This document shows positions 1 through 7,791 of a stretch of 64,000 bases of DNA, piece by piece; the stretch's first letter is position 1; each line of letters opens with the position of its first letter. The stretch lies in assembly GCA_003755025.1 (NCBI GenBank), contig RJVL01000001.1, positions 372,001 to 436,000 on the forward strand, given 5' to 3'. The position numbers and the translations under genes are program-made. The notes beneath the pieces are model-generated. The model did no database searches, was not told the DNA's origin, and saw only the letters and a program-made list of their open reading frames with translations. The stretch comes from Diaphorobacter nitroreducens. Lineage in GTDB: Bacteria > Pseudomonadota > Gammaproteobacteria > Burkholderiales > Burkholderiaceae_C.

Positions 1-402
1 CACCGGCCGCCCCGCGGCTTCCAGCGCCTGCAGGGCGCCGCGCAGCCAGGCGCGGTCGCACACGGCCACCCAGGCAGGGCTGCCCGGCTGGGCGCCGGGC
101 TGCAGCGCGAAGTGCAGTTGCGCGGGGTCGTCGAGCAGGTGTTCTTCGAGCAGTCCTTCCAGGACCGCGCGCAGCCGGCCGGCCTGGGCCGTCGCACCCT
201 GCGGCAGCGTCACCTGCTGCCATGACAGCGCGCGCGCAGGCACCACGGCCACGATCTCGCCGGCGCGGCCCGGGTCGGGCAGCAAGGCGGCGGTGGTGCT
301 GGCGTGGCGGGTGGCGGTGTGGCCGTCGGCCGTGAGCGTGTAGCTGTATTCGGCGGCGGGCCCCGGCGTTCCCAGGGGCAGGGTTAGGACAAGGGTGCTC
401 AT
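1..402 (-). CDS. gspL: GspL, type II secretion inner-membrane protein (N-terminal part; runs off the window)
   Basis: The minus-strand frame opens with ATG at 402 and stays open to base 1, giving 134 codons without a stop. The product begins MSTLVLTLPLG and contains the run SWQQVTLPQG followed by RAVLEGLLEEHLLDDP, typical of the actin-like cytoplasmic domain of GspL. GspL bridges the assembly ATPase GspE and GspM at the inner membrane. The transmembrane and periplasmic parts lie outside the window. It follows gspK by about 60 bases in the same direction, as expected in a gsp operon. Confidence 0.8.
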   Translation of the reverse strand, partial: MSTLVLTLPLGTPGPAAEYSYTLTADGHTATRHASTTAALLPDPGRAGEIVAVVPARALSWQQVTLPQGATAQAGRLRAVLEGLLEEHLLDDPAQLHFALQPGAQPGSPAWVAVCDRAWLRGALQALEAAGRPV

Positions 403-461
403 GAATGGGTTAACAGACCATTTTAGGGGCGTGATGTGACGCTTCGTGCCAAGGCGGCCGG

Positions 462-1607
462 TCACCGCGCGCCAGCGGCCGCAGTGCCGGGAGCCGTCGT
501 GCGCACGAGGCCGCCACGTTCGCGCCACAGCGTGCGCACGTCCCCACGCTGTTTGTAGACCAGCGAGCGCTCTTCGACCACGGCCATGTCCAGGCGCAGT
601 CGCCCGCGCACTTCGAAGTAGCTGGACGACACCGTATGCACCGTGGCCGAGATGCGGCTGGAGTTGCCCAGCAGCTTGGCGGCGTCGGCCTCGCTGCGGA
701 AGTGGTTGGAGTCGCGTGCCTGCACCAGGCGCTGCGCCTCGGCCATGTCCAGCCCGTCGGCGCTGGCCCACAGCACCACGGCGCTGGCGGTGTTGAGGTT
801 GACCTTGGTGCGCACGGGCAGCAGCGTGACGTAGGGCGCGAGCGCATCCACGCTGCGCTGCGGCAGGCCCCACCACCCAAGTTGCGCCACGCTTTGCGGC
901 AGCAGCGGCGCGGCGCTCGCGGAGTCACTGTCCTTGGCCTCGGCGCGCAGCATCTGCCGCGCCAGCATGTCCAGCTGTGCGCGCGGCAGTCCGAGGTATT
1001 CGAAGAGCCGCTGGAATTGCCGCAGCGCCGTGGCGTCCACCTGCCCCTCGTTGGCCAGGTTGCGCAGGTTCAGCAGGGCCTGCAGGTCGGTGATCTGGCC
1101 CGACAGGAAGGCGTTGGTGGTGTCGGTGCTCGCGTCTTCCACCTGGGCCACGTTGCGGTCGGCCGCGAGGAACGTGGACAGGCGCGCTTCTTCCAGCGGC
1201 ACCGACCAGGGTTCGGAGAGGTTGTCGGTGCCGTCGCCGCTGCGGGCAATGGAGTCTTCGCGCAGGATCAGGCGGGACCAGTCCAGCGCGCCGATCAGGA
1301 TCCACGCCGACTGGATACGTGCGCGCTCGGCGGTTTCGACTTCGATGGCGCGCCACTGCTGCCACATGGCCGCAGCCGCGAACGTGGCGACCAGCGTCAC
1401 GGTGAGCATGGCGGCCAGCAGTGCGGCGCCGGCTTGATGAGAAACACCCCGAGGGGCTTTGCGTCCACCCGCCGCTCCCGTTACGCGGGCGGGGCGGCGC
1501 CACCAGTGCGTCGGGGCCCTGGCACGGCGGCCCTCGCCTGGTGCGCGCCAGTCGCGTGTGTCGGAGGCGGCGGGCAGGACGGCGGATAGCGGGCAGGAAT
1601 CGGTCAC
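462..1607 (-). CDS. gspK: GspK, minor pseudopilin of type II secretion
   Basis: GspK caps the pseudopilus tip together with GspI and GspJ. The hydrophobic prepilin helix (AALLAAMLTVTLVATF) follows a Gly and lacks the Glu at mature position 5, which is the family hallmark of GspK. Downstream are a helix-rich domain and the KVNLNTASA helix-hairpin motif seen in T2SSK proteins. There is no ATG close to the helix. The first in-frame candidate is GTG at 1607, overlapping the gspJ stop as GTGA, which gives 381 residues and a leader of about 60 residues. The true start is therefore uncertain. Confidence 0.85.
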   Translation of the reverse strand: MTDSCPLSAVLPAASDTRDWRAPGEGRRARAPTHWWRRPARVTGAAGGRKAPRGVSHQAGAALLAAMLTVTLVATFAAAAMWQQWRAIEVETAERARIQSAWILIGALDWSRLILREDSIARSGDGTDNLSEPWSVPLEEARLSTFLAADRNVAQVEDASTDTTNAFLSGQITDLQALLNLRNLANEGQVDATALRQFQRLFEYLGLPRAQLDMLARQMLRAEAKDSDSASAAPLLPQSVAQLGWWGLPQRSVDALAPYVTLLPVRTKVNLNTASAVVLWASADGLDMAEAQRLVQARDSNHFRSEADAAKLLGNSSRISATVHTVSSSYFEVRGRLRLDMAVVEERSLVYKQRGDVRTLWRERGGLVRTTAPGTAAAGAR

Positions 1608-2281
1608 GACTTGCCTCCACCCAGCAGCGGATTGGCCCAGTCCCGCGTGACCACGCCCGAGAGTGCGCCACCCGGCGGCAGCGTGAGCTGCAGGCGCACC
1701 CCGTCGGGGATGCTGGCGGCGGCGCTGCTCAGCCCGCCGACCGTGCGCGGTGCGCTGGCGCTGGTATCGGTGGACAGCGCATTGCCCCAGGCGCCGCTGC
1801 GGTAGTAGTACAGCTGCCAATTGGCCAGCGGCATCAGCACGGTTTCCTGTCGGCGCTCGGCCTCGCCGGGTGTGCGCGCCCACTGGGCTGCGCGCTGCCA
1901 GGCGGCATTCCATTCCGTGCGGGTGCGCACCGGGGGGGACTGCCAGCGCAGCCAGCGGGCGGTGCCGTCCACGCTGCGCCGCGCCCAGGCGACGACCAGC
2001 GCACCCTCGTCGGGCTGGCGCGTGCCGCGCCGCGTGAGGCGCAGCACCTGGCCGTCCCAGGCGATGGGTTCGGTATGGTCGATGGCCTGCAGGGCATCCA
2101 GGTCGGCCGCCCACTGGGCCAGCACGGTCTGCAGCACCAGCAGCTCGTCGGTGCGCTCGCGCGTGAGCTGCTGCGAGCGCGCCATGCCATCCAGCCCGCG
2201 CCAGCTGGCGATGGCGAGCAGCGCCATTACCGCGATGGCCACGAGCAGCTCCACCAGCGTGAAGCCGCGCGCTGCTTGCAT
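1604..2281 (-). CDS. gspJ: GspJ, minor pseudopilin of type II secretion
   Basis: The ATG at 2281 was chosen because it gives the short leader MQAARG followed by the prepilin signal FTLVELLVA, with cleavage expected after Gly6 and Glu at +5. The open frame upstream of it has no pseudopilin character. The 225-residue product has the usual GspJ length, and a Gly-rich C-terminus (LLGGGKS). In the family GspJ forms the pseudopilus tip with GspI and GspK after processing by the GspO/PilD peptidase. About 150 noncoding bases separate it from gspI. Its stop overlaps the presumed gspK GTG. Confidence 0.9.
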   Translation of the reverse strand: MQAARGFTLVELLVAIAVMALLAIASWRGLDGMARSQQLTRERTDELLVLQTVLAQWAADLDALQAIDHTEPIAWDGQVLRLTRRGTRQPDEGALVVAWARRSVDGTARWLRWQSPPVRTRTEWNAAWQRAAQWARTPGEAERRQETVLMPLANWQLYYYRSGAWGNALSTDTSASAPRTVGGLSSAAASIPDGVRLQLTLPPGGALSGVVTRDWANPLLGGGKS

Positions 2282-2432
2282 GGGGGACTCTGCGCAAACC
2301 CGGTGCCGCGCTTGATCTGTCGGAAGGCCGCGGCGCAGGCCGCGCGGGCGGACGCCATGGAACTGGCTTTGCCAGGCCACGGGCGTCGTTCCCCCCGGGG
2401 GAGTAGGCGCGAAGCGACTCAGGGGGGGCATC

Positions 2433-2831
2433 TCAATACCGCCCCACGATGGTGGACAGCCGCAGCACGGGCAGCGTGGCCTCGAAGACCTGCGCGTCCA
2501 CGCGGCGGAACTGTGGATTGGGCGTGGGCGAAACCGTCACCGCCACGTCGTAGCGCCGACCCGCCTGTTCGCAGGCCACGCGCGTGTCGCCGATGGACGG
2601 CATCTGCGACGACAGGCGCACCCGGCTCAGCTCGTTCTCGGCGCACAGGTGGGCCAGCACCACGTCGGTCTGGCGCGTGGCGTTGCGCGTGAGGGCGGAG
2701 GTGGCCTGCAGGCCTGCCATGAGGGCGATGGCGACGATGCCCAGTGCCACCAGCACCTCCACCAGCGTGAAGCCGCGCGCCGCGCCGCGCCGGCGCCGCG
2801 CCCCCGTGCCCGTTCGCGCGCGGTGGCTCAT
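2433..2831 (-). CDS. gspI: GspI, minor pseudopilin of type II secretion
   Basis: A 132-residue product starting MSHRARTG, whose ATG overlaps the gspH stop (ATGA). A basic leader ends at Gly20 and is followed by FTLVEVLVALGIVAIALMAG, a class III prepilin signal with Glu at +5. The remainder (the TRVACEQAGRRYDV region and the NPQFRRVDAQVF strand) fits the small T2SSI domain. In the family GspI initiates the tip complex with GspJ and GspK. Size, position between gspH and gspJ, and the signal all agree. Confidence 0.9.
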   Translation of the reverse strand: MSHRARTGTGARRRRGAARGFTLVEVLVALGIVAIALMAGLQATSALTRNATRQTDVVLAHLCAENELSRVRLSSQMPSIGDTRVACEQAGRRYDVAVTVSPTPNPQFRRVDAQVFEATLPVLRLSTIVGRY

Positions 2832-3376
2832 GGCAGCGCCTGCACGGCAAACGGGCGCAGCCCGTCGGTGGCCACGCGCACCGCGCGGTCGGGGTGCGCG
2901 CCGCTCACGATCACCACTTGTTGCGGGCCGATGAGGGGTTCCGGCCCCAGCCACAGTTCCGCAGGGCCCTGCACGCCGGTGGCGCTGTCCAGCCAGCGGT
3001 TGGGCAATGTGTCGGGCGGCACGCCCTCGAAGCGAAAGCCCTGGGCATCGGCACGCCAGCGCACCGCCGCGCCGGAGGCGCGCGATTGCGCGCGCGCCGA
3101 CTCCAGCAGCGCTGCCAGCCGCTCGCCTTCGCGCTGCAGTTGGGTGGCGCCGCTGTCGCGCAGTGCCAGGCCCACGCCGGCGGTCGCCAGGGCGATGATG
3201 GAAATGACCACCAGCAATTCAAGGATCGTAAAACCCCGCTGGGCGACAGCTGCGCGGCTTTGCCTGTCTCGCCTGCTGCGCAAGGGGCGGGGGGAGAAGA
3301 AGCCTGCGCGGCGTAGTGGCGCGGCCGGCCGAGGCCCCTGCGCGGCGTCCGCTGGGCTGGGGTGTACCCGTGTCAT
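2828..3376 (-). CDS. gspH: GspH, minor pseudopilin of type II secretion
   Basis: A 182-residue protein with a long basic leader (about 48 residues) before the prepilin signal FTILELLVVISIIALATAGVG, which has Glu at +5 after cleavage at Gly48. The mature part has the SGATQLQREGERLAALLESARAQSRASG segment typical of GspH/FimT proteins. No ATG, GTG or TTG nearer the signal is obvious, so the 3376 start is accepted, though the leader is longer than usual. It lies about 30 bases downstream of gspG and overlaps gspI. Confidence 0.85.
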   Translation of the reverse strand: MTRVHPSPADAAQGPRPAAPLRRAGFFSPRPLRSRRDRQSRAAVAQRGFTILELLVVISIIALATAGVGLALRDSGATQLQREGERLAALLESARAQSRASGAAVRWRADAQGFRFEGVPPDTLPNRWLDSATGVQGPAELWLGPEPLIGPQQVVIVSGAHPDRAVRVATDGLRPFAVQALP

Positions 3377-3409
3377 GCGTGGGATGGCGCCGGCGCCGGG
3401 CCCTGCGGC

Positions 3410-3889
3410 TTACTGCCAGCTGCCGATGTCGGCATCCTTGCCCTCGCCGCCGGACTGGCCATCGGCGCCGAAGGACATCACGTCCACCTCGCCCTTGATG
3501 CCGGGGCTCAGGTACTGGTAGGGGCGGCCCCACGGGTCGTTGGGCAGCTTCTCCAGGTAGGGGCGCCAGTTGTTCGGCACCGGGCCGGCGCTGGGCTTGG
3601 CGATCAGCGCTTGCAGGCCCTGTTCGGCCGTGGGATAGCGCTGGTTGTCCAGGCGGTAGAGCTTGAGCGCTTGCATGATGTTGGTGACGTCGGTGCGCGC
3701 GGCCGTGCTGCGCGCGTCGTCGGCGCGGTCCAGCACGTTGGGCACGATCAGCGCGGCCAGCACGCCGATGATGACCAGCACCACCATGAGCTCGATCAGG
3801 GTGAAGCCCGCGGACAGGCGGCGGCGGGCGCGGTGCGCGAGGGAGGAAGGGCTGGGCTGCATCTCGAAGCGGCGACTCGGAATGGACAT
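3410..3889 (-). CDS. gspG: GspG, major pseudopilin of type II secretion
   Basis: The 159-residue product has a leader ending at Gly28, then FTLIELMVVLVIIGVLAALIVP, the most conserved pseudopilin signal. It also has the GspG signature with YRLDNQRYPTAEQGLQAL, the NNWRPYLEKLPNDPWGRPYQYLSPG block and a C-terminal FGADGQSGGEG calcium-site-like loop. GspG is the main pseudopilus subunit. A downstream Met10 is an alternative start. It is the first gene of the leftward gsp run. Only 23 bases separate its start from that of divergent gspC. Confidence 0.95.
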   Translation of the reverse strand: MSIPSRRFEMQPSPSSLAHRARRRLSAGFTLIELMVVLVIIGVLAALIVPNVLDRADDARSTAARTDVTNIMQALKLYRLDNQRYPTAEQGLQALIAKPSAGPVPNNWRPYLEKLPNDPWGRPYQYLSPGIKGEVDVMSFGADGQSGGEGKDADIGSWQ

Positions 3890-3912
3890 ATCCGGTCAAT
3901 CATAATCGTGCA

Positions 3913-4362
3913 ATGGTGACAAACACATACGGCCGCTGGGCCCCGCGCCTGGCCACGCTGCTGCTCTGGGCGCTGGCGGGCGCGACTGCTGTCTATTGGG
4001 GGTTGAAGCTGTCCGCAAGCCCGGCCGGCACGGCACCGGCTGCCGCGGCGCCCGAGCCGGTGGTGACCGACACGCAGGCGCTCGCGCGCCTGCTCGGGGC
4101 CAGCCCGGTGCTGACGGCCGCCGAGGCGGCACCCTCTGCAGCCAGCCGCTTCGTGCTCATGGGCGTGCTGGCCGGCACGGCCAGCGGCGGCGGCGCCGCG
4201 CTGATCGCGGTGGACGGCAAGCCGGCCAAGCCCTACCGCGTGGGCGCGAATGTGGAGCCGGGGCTGGTGCTGCAGTCCCTGGGCAAGGGCGCCGCGCGGC
4301 TGGGGGCGTCGATGGACGGCGCCACGACGCTGGCGCTGGAGATGCCGCGCAAGCGGCCCTGA
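3913..4362 (+). CDS. gspC: GspC-like type II secretion inner-membrane protein
   Basis: A 149-residue protein with one N-terminal membrane segment (LATLLLWALAGATAVYWGLKL). An Ala/Pro-rich linker and a small homology-region domain follow, with RFVLMGVLAGTASGGGAALIAVDGKPAKPYRVGANVEPG, the classic HR domain of GspC that contacts the GspD secretin. It ends soon after this domain, so the C-terminal PDZ or coiled-coil of long GspC proteins is missing. It is transcribed away from gspG with almost no space between, so the two promoters probably overlap. Confidence 0.8.
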   Translation: MVTNTYGRWAPRLATLLLWALAGATAVYWGLKLSASPAGTAPAAAAPEPVVTDTQALARLLGASPVLTAAEAAPSAASRFVLMGVLAGTASGGGAALIAVDGKPAKPYRVGANVEPGLVLQSLGKGAARLGASMDGATTLALEMPRKRP

Positions 4363-4418
4363 CCTGGCGGGGATCCCGCGCCGGCGGGGCCTGCATATCC
4401 GACGGGAGCGCCCATAAC

Positions 4419-5030
4419 CTAACCGCGCGCCGGTGCTGCCTGCGGTCGGCCTTTCAGTGGCAGAAGTACCGTGGTCCAGGCGCCGTAGCCCGGAGCCGAT
4501 TGCGGCCATTCATGGGACAGCGGCATGCGCGCGGCGCCGTGCGTCAGCAGCCAGTGCACGCAGCGGGCCACCCCGGCATGCGTGATCCAGACCACATCGC
4601 CACCGCCGGCGTGCGCCTGGGCCGCGGCCTCGTCCAGCGCGGCGGACACGCGCGTGAGCATGGCCGCCAGGGGCTCGCCGCCGCCGGGCGCATGGTGGAC
4701 GAAGCGCGTGGTCCAGGCGTCGATGTCCGCACGGGCGATGTCGTTCCACGCGCGGCCCTCCCACTGGCCGAAGTCCATCTCGGTGATGCGGGGCTCAGCC
4801 TTTGAAGCCAAATCGGCCCGCAGGGCAAGCAGGTCCTGCGCAAGCAGCTCACATCTTTGTAGCGGAGAGTGGTGCAGGGCGGCCAGACGGGGTGGCAGCG
4901 CCTGCGCCAGCAGGCGTGCGCTCTCGCGGCTATGGCGCGCGTCGGCGGCAACGTCCAGGCGGCCGTAGCACAGGCCGGGCGCCACCTCGGGGCGCGCATG
5001 GCGCACCAGCCACAGGCGCGGCGCGCTCAT
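4419..5030 (-). CDS. cobC: Histidine phosphatase, probable alpha-ribazole phosphatase CobC
   Basis: A 203-residue histidine-phosphatase family protein. The catalytic motif near the N-terminus is LVRHARPE (RHA rather than the usual RHG), with CYGRLDV, MDFGQWEGRAWNDI and the second His in VWITHAGVARCVHWLL, all in family order. CobC removes the phosphate from alpha-ribazole-5'-phosphate or adenosylcobalamin-5'-phosphate. The assignment to this pathway rests on its ATG overlapping the stop of cobS. A general phosphoglycerate-mutase-like phosphatase is the alternative. Confidence 0.85.
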   Translation of the reverse strand: MSAPRLWLVRHARPEVAPGLCYGRLDVAADARHSRESARLLAQALPPRLAALHHSPLQRCELLAQDLLALRADLASKAEPRITEMDFGQWEGRAWNDIARADIDAWTTRFVHHAPGGGEPLAAMLTRVSAALDEAAAQAHAGGGDVVWITHAGVARCVHWLLTHGAARMPLSHEWPQSAPGYGAWTTVLLPLKGRPQAAPARG

Positions 5031-5839
5031 GCCGCCCGTTGCGCCAGCGCGATGGCCGCGCCCAGATAGAAGCCGATCTCGCCCACCTGCTGTGTGGCGC
5101 CCAGGCAGTCGCCGGTAAAGCCTTGCAGTCGACGCGCAAAGCGCCACAGCATCCAGGCCGCACCGGCGGCGCTGGCCAGCAGGCTTGCTATCAATACCAA
5201 AGCGCCCAGCGCTTGATATACAAGCGCTAGCGCCGGAAAACACCACAAGGCCGCGGCCGCCAGCGCGCGTACGGAGATCTGGTCCGCCAGCGGCTTGCTC
5301 TTGGACGTGGCCGTGTCGCCCACATGCGGCAGCGCGCGCACGATGACGAGCGGCCACAGGCGCGACAGCACATGTCCCCCGGCCAATGCCGCCAGCGCGC
5401 TGGACAAGCCGAGGTGGCCGAGCTGCGCCAGCAGGGCCACCTTGGCCTGCAGCGCCAGCACCAGCGCCATGGCCCCGAAGGCGCCGATGCGCGAGTCCTT
5501 CATGATCTCCAGCGCGCGCTCGGGCTGGTAGGCGCCGCCCAGTCCGTCGGCCACGTCGGCCAGGCCGTCCTCGTGGAAGCCCCCGGTCACCAGCACCGTG
5601 GCGATGGTGCAGCCCACCGCCGCCGCCAGCGGTGCAAAGCCCGCGCCGCCCAGCCCCAGCCACAGTGCCGCATAGCTGCCCACCGCCATGGCGGCCACCA
5701 GCCAGCCCACACCGGGGAAATGTGCGCTGCTGGCGCGCAGCATCGCAGGGCTGTAGCCCACCCACGTGGCCAGCCGGCCCGTGACGGGGATGCGCGTGAA
5801 GAACTGCACGGCCAGCAGATAGTGGCGCAGGGTCCGCAT
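5027..5839 (-). CDS. cobS: Adenosylcobinamide-GDP ribazoletransferase CobS
   Basis: A 270-residue polytopic membrane enzyme that joins adenosylcobinamide-GDP to alpha-ribazole in the last steps of cobalamin assembly. Family motifs are visible: LLAVQFFTRIPVTG at the start, TGGFHEDGLADVADGLGG with the acidic metal-binding residues, IMKDSRIGAFG, and a Gln-rich GDCLGATQQVGEIGFYL end. One membrane segment (about residues 202-220, ALALVYQALGALVLIAS) is encoded by a copy of the dispersed palindromic repeat, so the repeat appears to have inserted in frame. It overlaps cobC by four bases. Confidence 0.92.
   Translation of the reverse strand: MRTLRHYLLAVQFFTRIPVTGRLATWVGYSPAMLRASSAHFPGVGWLVAAMAVGSYAALWLGLGGAGFAPLAAAVGCTIATVLVTGGFHEDGLADVADGLGGAYQPERALEIMKDSRIGAFGAMALVLALQAKVALLAQLGHLGLSSALAALAGGHVLSRLWPLVIVRALPHVGDTATSKSKPLADQISVRALAAAALWCFPALALVYQALGALVLIASLLASAAGAAWMLWRFARRLQGFTGDCLGATQQVGEIGFYLGAAIALAQRAA
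5184..5242. repeat. Dispersed palindromic repeat, copy inside cobS
   Basis: The core at 5209-5232 reads AGCGCTTG, a short spacer, then CAAGCGCTAGCG, with a CTATCAATA arm on the left. It is similar to the intergenic copies at 5841, 20703, 54988, 59951 and 60938. Here it is fully inside a reading frame, where it encodes a hydrophobic helix. Confidence 0.65.
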
Positions 5840-5840
5840 G

Positions 5841-5899
5841 ATTACTATCGAATCAATAGCTGCTCGCGCTTGATGGACGGGCGCTGGAGGCCAAAATGG
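5841..5899. repeat. Dispersed palindromic repeat between ilvA and cobS
   Basis: It contains AATCAATAGCTGCTCGCGCTTGA, then TGGACGGGCGCTGGAGGC. It is almost the same as the copies at 54988-55038 and 60938-60983. It fills most of the gap between the end of ilvA and the start of cobS. Confidence 0.65.
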
Positions 5900-5905
5900 C
5901 TTGCA

Positions 5906-7468
5906 TCATGCGCCGTTGGCCTGCAGGAACAGGCGGTAGGCCGGGTTCTGCGTTTCCTCGACATAGGGGTAGCCCAGCGTCTGCAGGAAGGCATCGAACT
6001 GCGCTGCGTCGTCGGCCGGCACCTGCATGCCCACGAGGATGCGCCCATAGTCCGCGCCCTGGTTGCGGTAGTGGAACAGCGAGATGTTCCAGGTGGGCTG
6101 CATCAGGCTCAGGAACTTGAACAGCGCGCCGGGGCGCTCGGGGAAGGTGAAGCGCATCAGCCGCTCGTCGCGCGCCAGCGCCGAATGGCCGCCGACGAGG
6201 TGGCGCAGGTGCTCCTTGGCCAGCTCGTCGTGCGTGAGGTCCAGCGCCTCGAAGCCATGCTTGTGGAAGTTGCGCGCGATCTTCTCGGACTCGCCGCGGC
6301 CCGTGGTGGACAGGCCCACAAACACATGGGCGCGCCGCTCGTGGCTGATGCGGTAGTTGAACTCGGTCACGTTGCGCGGTCCGCCGGGCAGGGCCCCCAC
6401 CACCTCGCAAAAGCGCTTGAAGCTGCCGCGCTCCTCGGGGATGGTGACGGCGAACAGGGCTTCGCGTTCCTCGCCCACCTCGGCGCGCTCGGCCACGAAG
6501 CGCAGCCGGTCGAAGTTCATGTTGGCGCCGCACAGGATGGCGGCGTAGGTTTCGCCCTTGGTCTTGTGCTTGGCCACGTACTGCTTGATGGCGGCCACGG
6601 CCAGGGCGCCCGCAGGCTCCACGATGCTGCGTGTGTCCACGAAGATGTCCTTGATCGCAGCGCAGACGGCATCGGTGTCGACGATCACGTAGTCGTCCAC
6701 CAGGTTTTGCGCGACGCGGAAGGTTTCCTCGCCCACCAGTTTCACGGCCGTGCCGTCGGAGAACAGGCCCACGTCCGGCAGCGTGACGCGCTGATGCGCC
6801 TTGACCGATTGCGCCATGGCGTCCGAGTCGTTCATCTGCACGCCGATGACCTTGATGCCAGGGCACACGGCCTTGATGTAGTTGGACACGCCAGCGATCA
6901 GCCCGCCGCCGCCGATGGCGACGAACACGGCATCCAGCTTGCCGCCCAGCTGCTGCACCTGCCGCAGGATCTCCATGGCGATCGTGCCCTGGCCGGCGAT
7001 CACGTCCGGGTCGTCGAAGGGGTGCACGAAGGTCAGGCCTTCTTCCTTTTGCAGCTGTGCGGCGCGCTCGTAGGCGTCGGAATAGCTCTCGCCGCTCAGC
7101 ACCACTTCGCCGCCCAGCGTCTTCACCGCATCGATCTTGAGTTGCGGCGTGGTGGTGGGCATCACGATCACGGCGCGCGTGCCCAGCTTGCTGGCGCTCA
7201 TCGCCACGCCCTGAGCGTGGTTGCCGGCCGAGGCGCAGATCACGCCGCGCGCCAGCTGCTCGGGCGAAAGCTGCGCCATCTTGTTGTAGGCGCCGCGCAG
7301 CTTGAAGCTGAAGACGGGCTGCTGGTCTTCGCGCTTGAGCAGCACCTTGTTGTGCAGCCGCCGCGACAGCGCGCGGGCGGGCTGCAGGTCGGACTCCACC
7401 GCCACGTCATAGACACGCGCGGTGAGGATCTTTGTGAGGTAATCGAACGGGGTGAGAGGCTGGGTCAT
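5906..7468 (-). CDS. ilvA: Threonine ammonia-lyase (threonine dehydratase), biosynthetic
   Basis: This PLP enzyme converts threonine to 2-oxobutanoate, the first step of isoleucine synthesis. The start MTQPLTPFDYL at 7468 gives 520 residues, the size of biosynthetic IlvA. The PLP lysine lies in PVFSFKLRGAYNKM, the Gly-rich phosphate loop is VAIGGGGLIAGV, and ASAGNHAQGVA is present. Two ACT-like regulatory domains follow (VTIPEERGSFKRFCEVV and FTFPERPGALFKFLSLM), which in the family bind isoleucine for feedback control. It stands alone, with repeat DNA downstream. Confidence 0.95.
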   Translation of the reverse strand: MTQPLTPFDYLTKILTARVYDVAVESDLQPARALSRRLHNKVLLKREDQQPVFSFKLRGAYNKMAQLSPEQLARGVICASAGNHAQGVAMSASKLGTRAVIVMPTTTPQLKIDAVKTLGGEVVLSGESYSDAYERAAQLQKEEGLTFVHPFDDPDVIAGQGTIAMEILRQVQQLGGKLDAVFVAIGGGGLIAGVSNYIKAVCPGIKVIGVQMNDSDAMAQSVKAHQRVTLPDVGLFSDGTAVKLVGEETFRVAQNLVDDYVIVDTDAVCAAIKDIFVDTRSIVEPAGALAVAAIKQYVAKHKTKGETYAAILCGANMNFDRLRFVAERAEVGEEREALFAVTIPEERGSFKRFCEVVGALPGGPRNVTEFNYRISHERRAHVFVGLSTTGRGESEKIARNFHKHGFEALDLTHDELAKEHLRHLVGGHSALARDERLMRFTFPERPGALFKFLSLMQPTWNISLFHYRNQGADYGRILVGMQVPADDAAQFDAFLQTLGYPYVEETQNPAYRLFLQANGA

Positions 7469-7582
7469 GGTGCAAACCGGCGGGCGGCGCTGCGGTGCGG
7501 ACGGGGCGTCCAGGGCGCGCTCAGCCGGGCGCACATCATAGGACGGCGCGCCCGCAGGGTTAGGGACGGCTCACCGCAGGGC

Positions 7583-7614
7583 AAAAAAAAGCCCCAAGCG
7601 GTAAAGCCTGGGGC
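7583..7614 (-). terminator. Rho-independent terminator of the candidate small RNA
   Basis: The minus strand reads GCCCCAGGC, loop, GCTTGGGGC, then eight T. This is a nine-pair stem with one G-U wobble. No protein gene lies directly upstream on that strand. Confidence 0.8.
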
Positions 7615-7693
7615 TGAATCCATCCTTTGAGGAGATGGAGGAGACAATCGGTGCGAACCCCGCTGTGCGAACAGTGCGAAGCGGGTAACGCAT
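7583..7693 (-). ncRNA. Candidate small RNA with an anti-Shine-Dalgarno loop
   Basis: On the minus strand a TACAAT box (7705-7700) is placed correctly for a transcript starting at the A at 7693. The -35 element is weak (CTGCAA, 17-base spacing). The predicted RNA of about 110 nt has three hairpins. The first is a bulged GC-rich stem. The second is CCATC/GATGG, with a CU-rich loop (TCCTC) preceded by TCTCCTCC. The third is a strong terminator stem followed by eight U. No credible protein frame explains the segment. CCUCC-rich loops in other bacterial small RNAs pair with ribosome binding sites, so a trans-acting regulator is likely but inferred. Confidence 0.6.
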
Positions 7694-7791
7694 GGGCGCA
7701 TTGTAGCGCTGCGGTTGTTGCGTTGCAGCAAAATCGCACCTGCGTTCATCATTTGCTACAGATTCACCCTGATTTTTTGGAGAAAAACAAC

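Noticed and set aside
462..2297. A single 611-codon frame covering gspK and part of gspJ on the minus strand
   Set aside because: The upstream half is only an out-of-frame reading of gspJ; pseudopilin signals define two separate genes.
5324..7630. A 768-codon plus-strand frame opposite cobS and ilvA
   Set aside because: His/Gln/Gly-rich composition without any family motif; typical antisense shadow of GC-rich genes with strong matches on the other strand.
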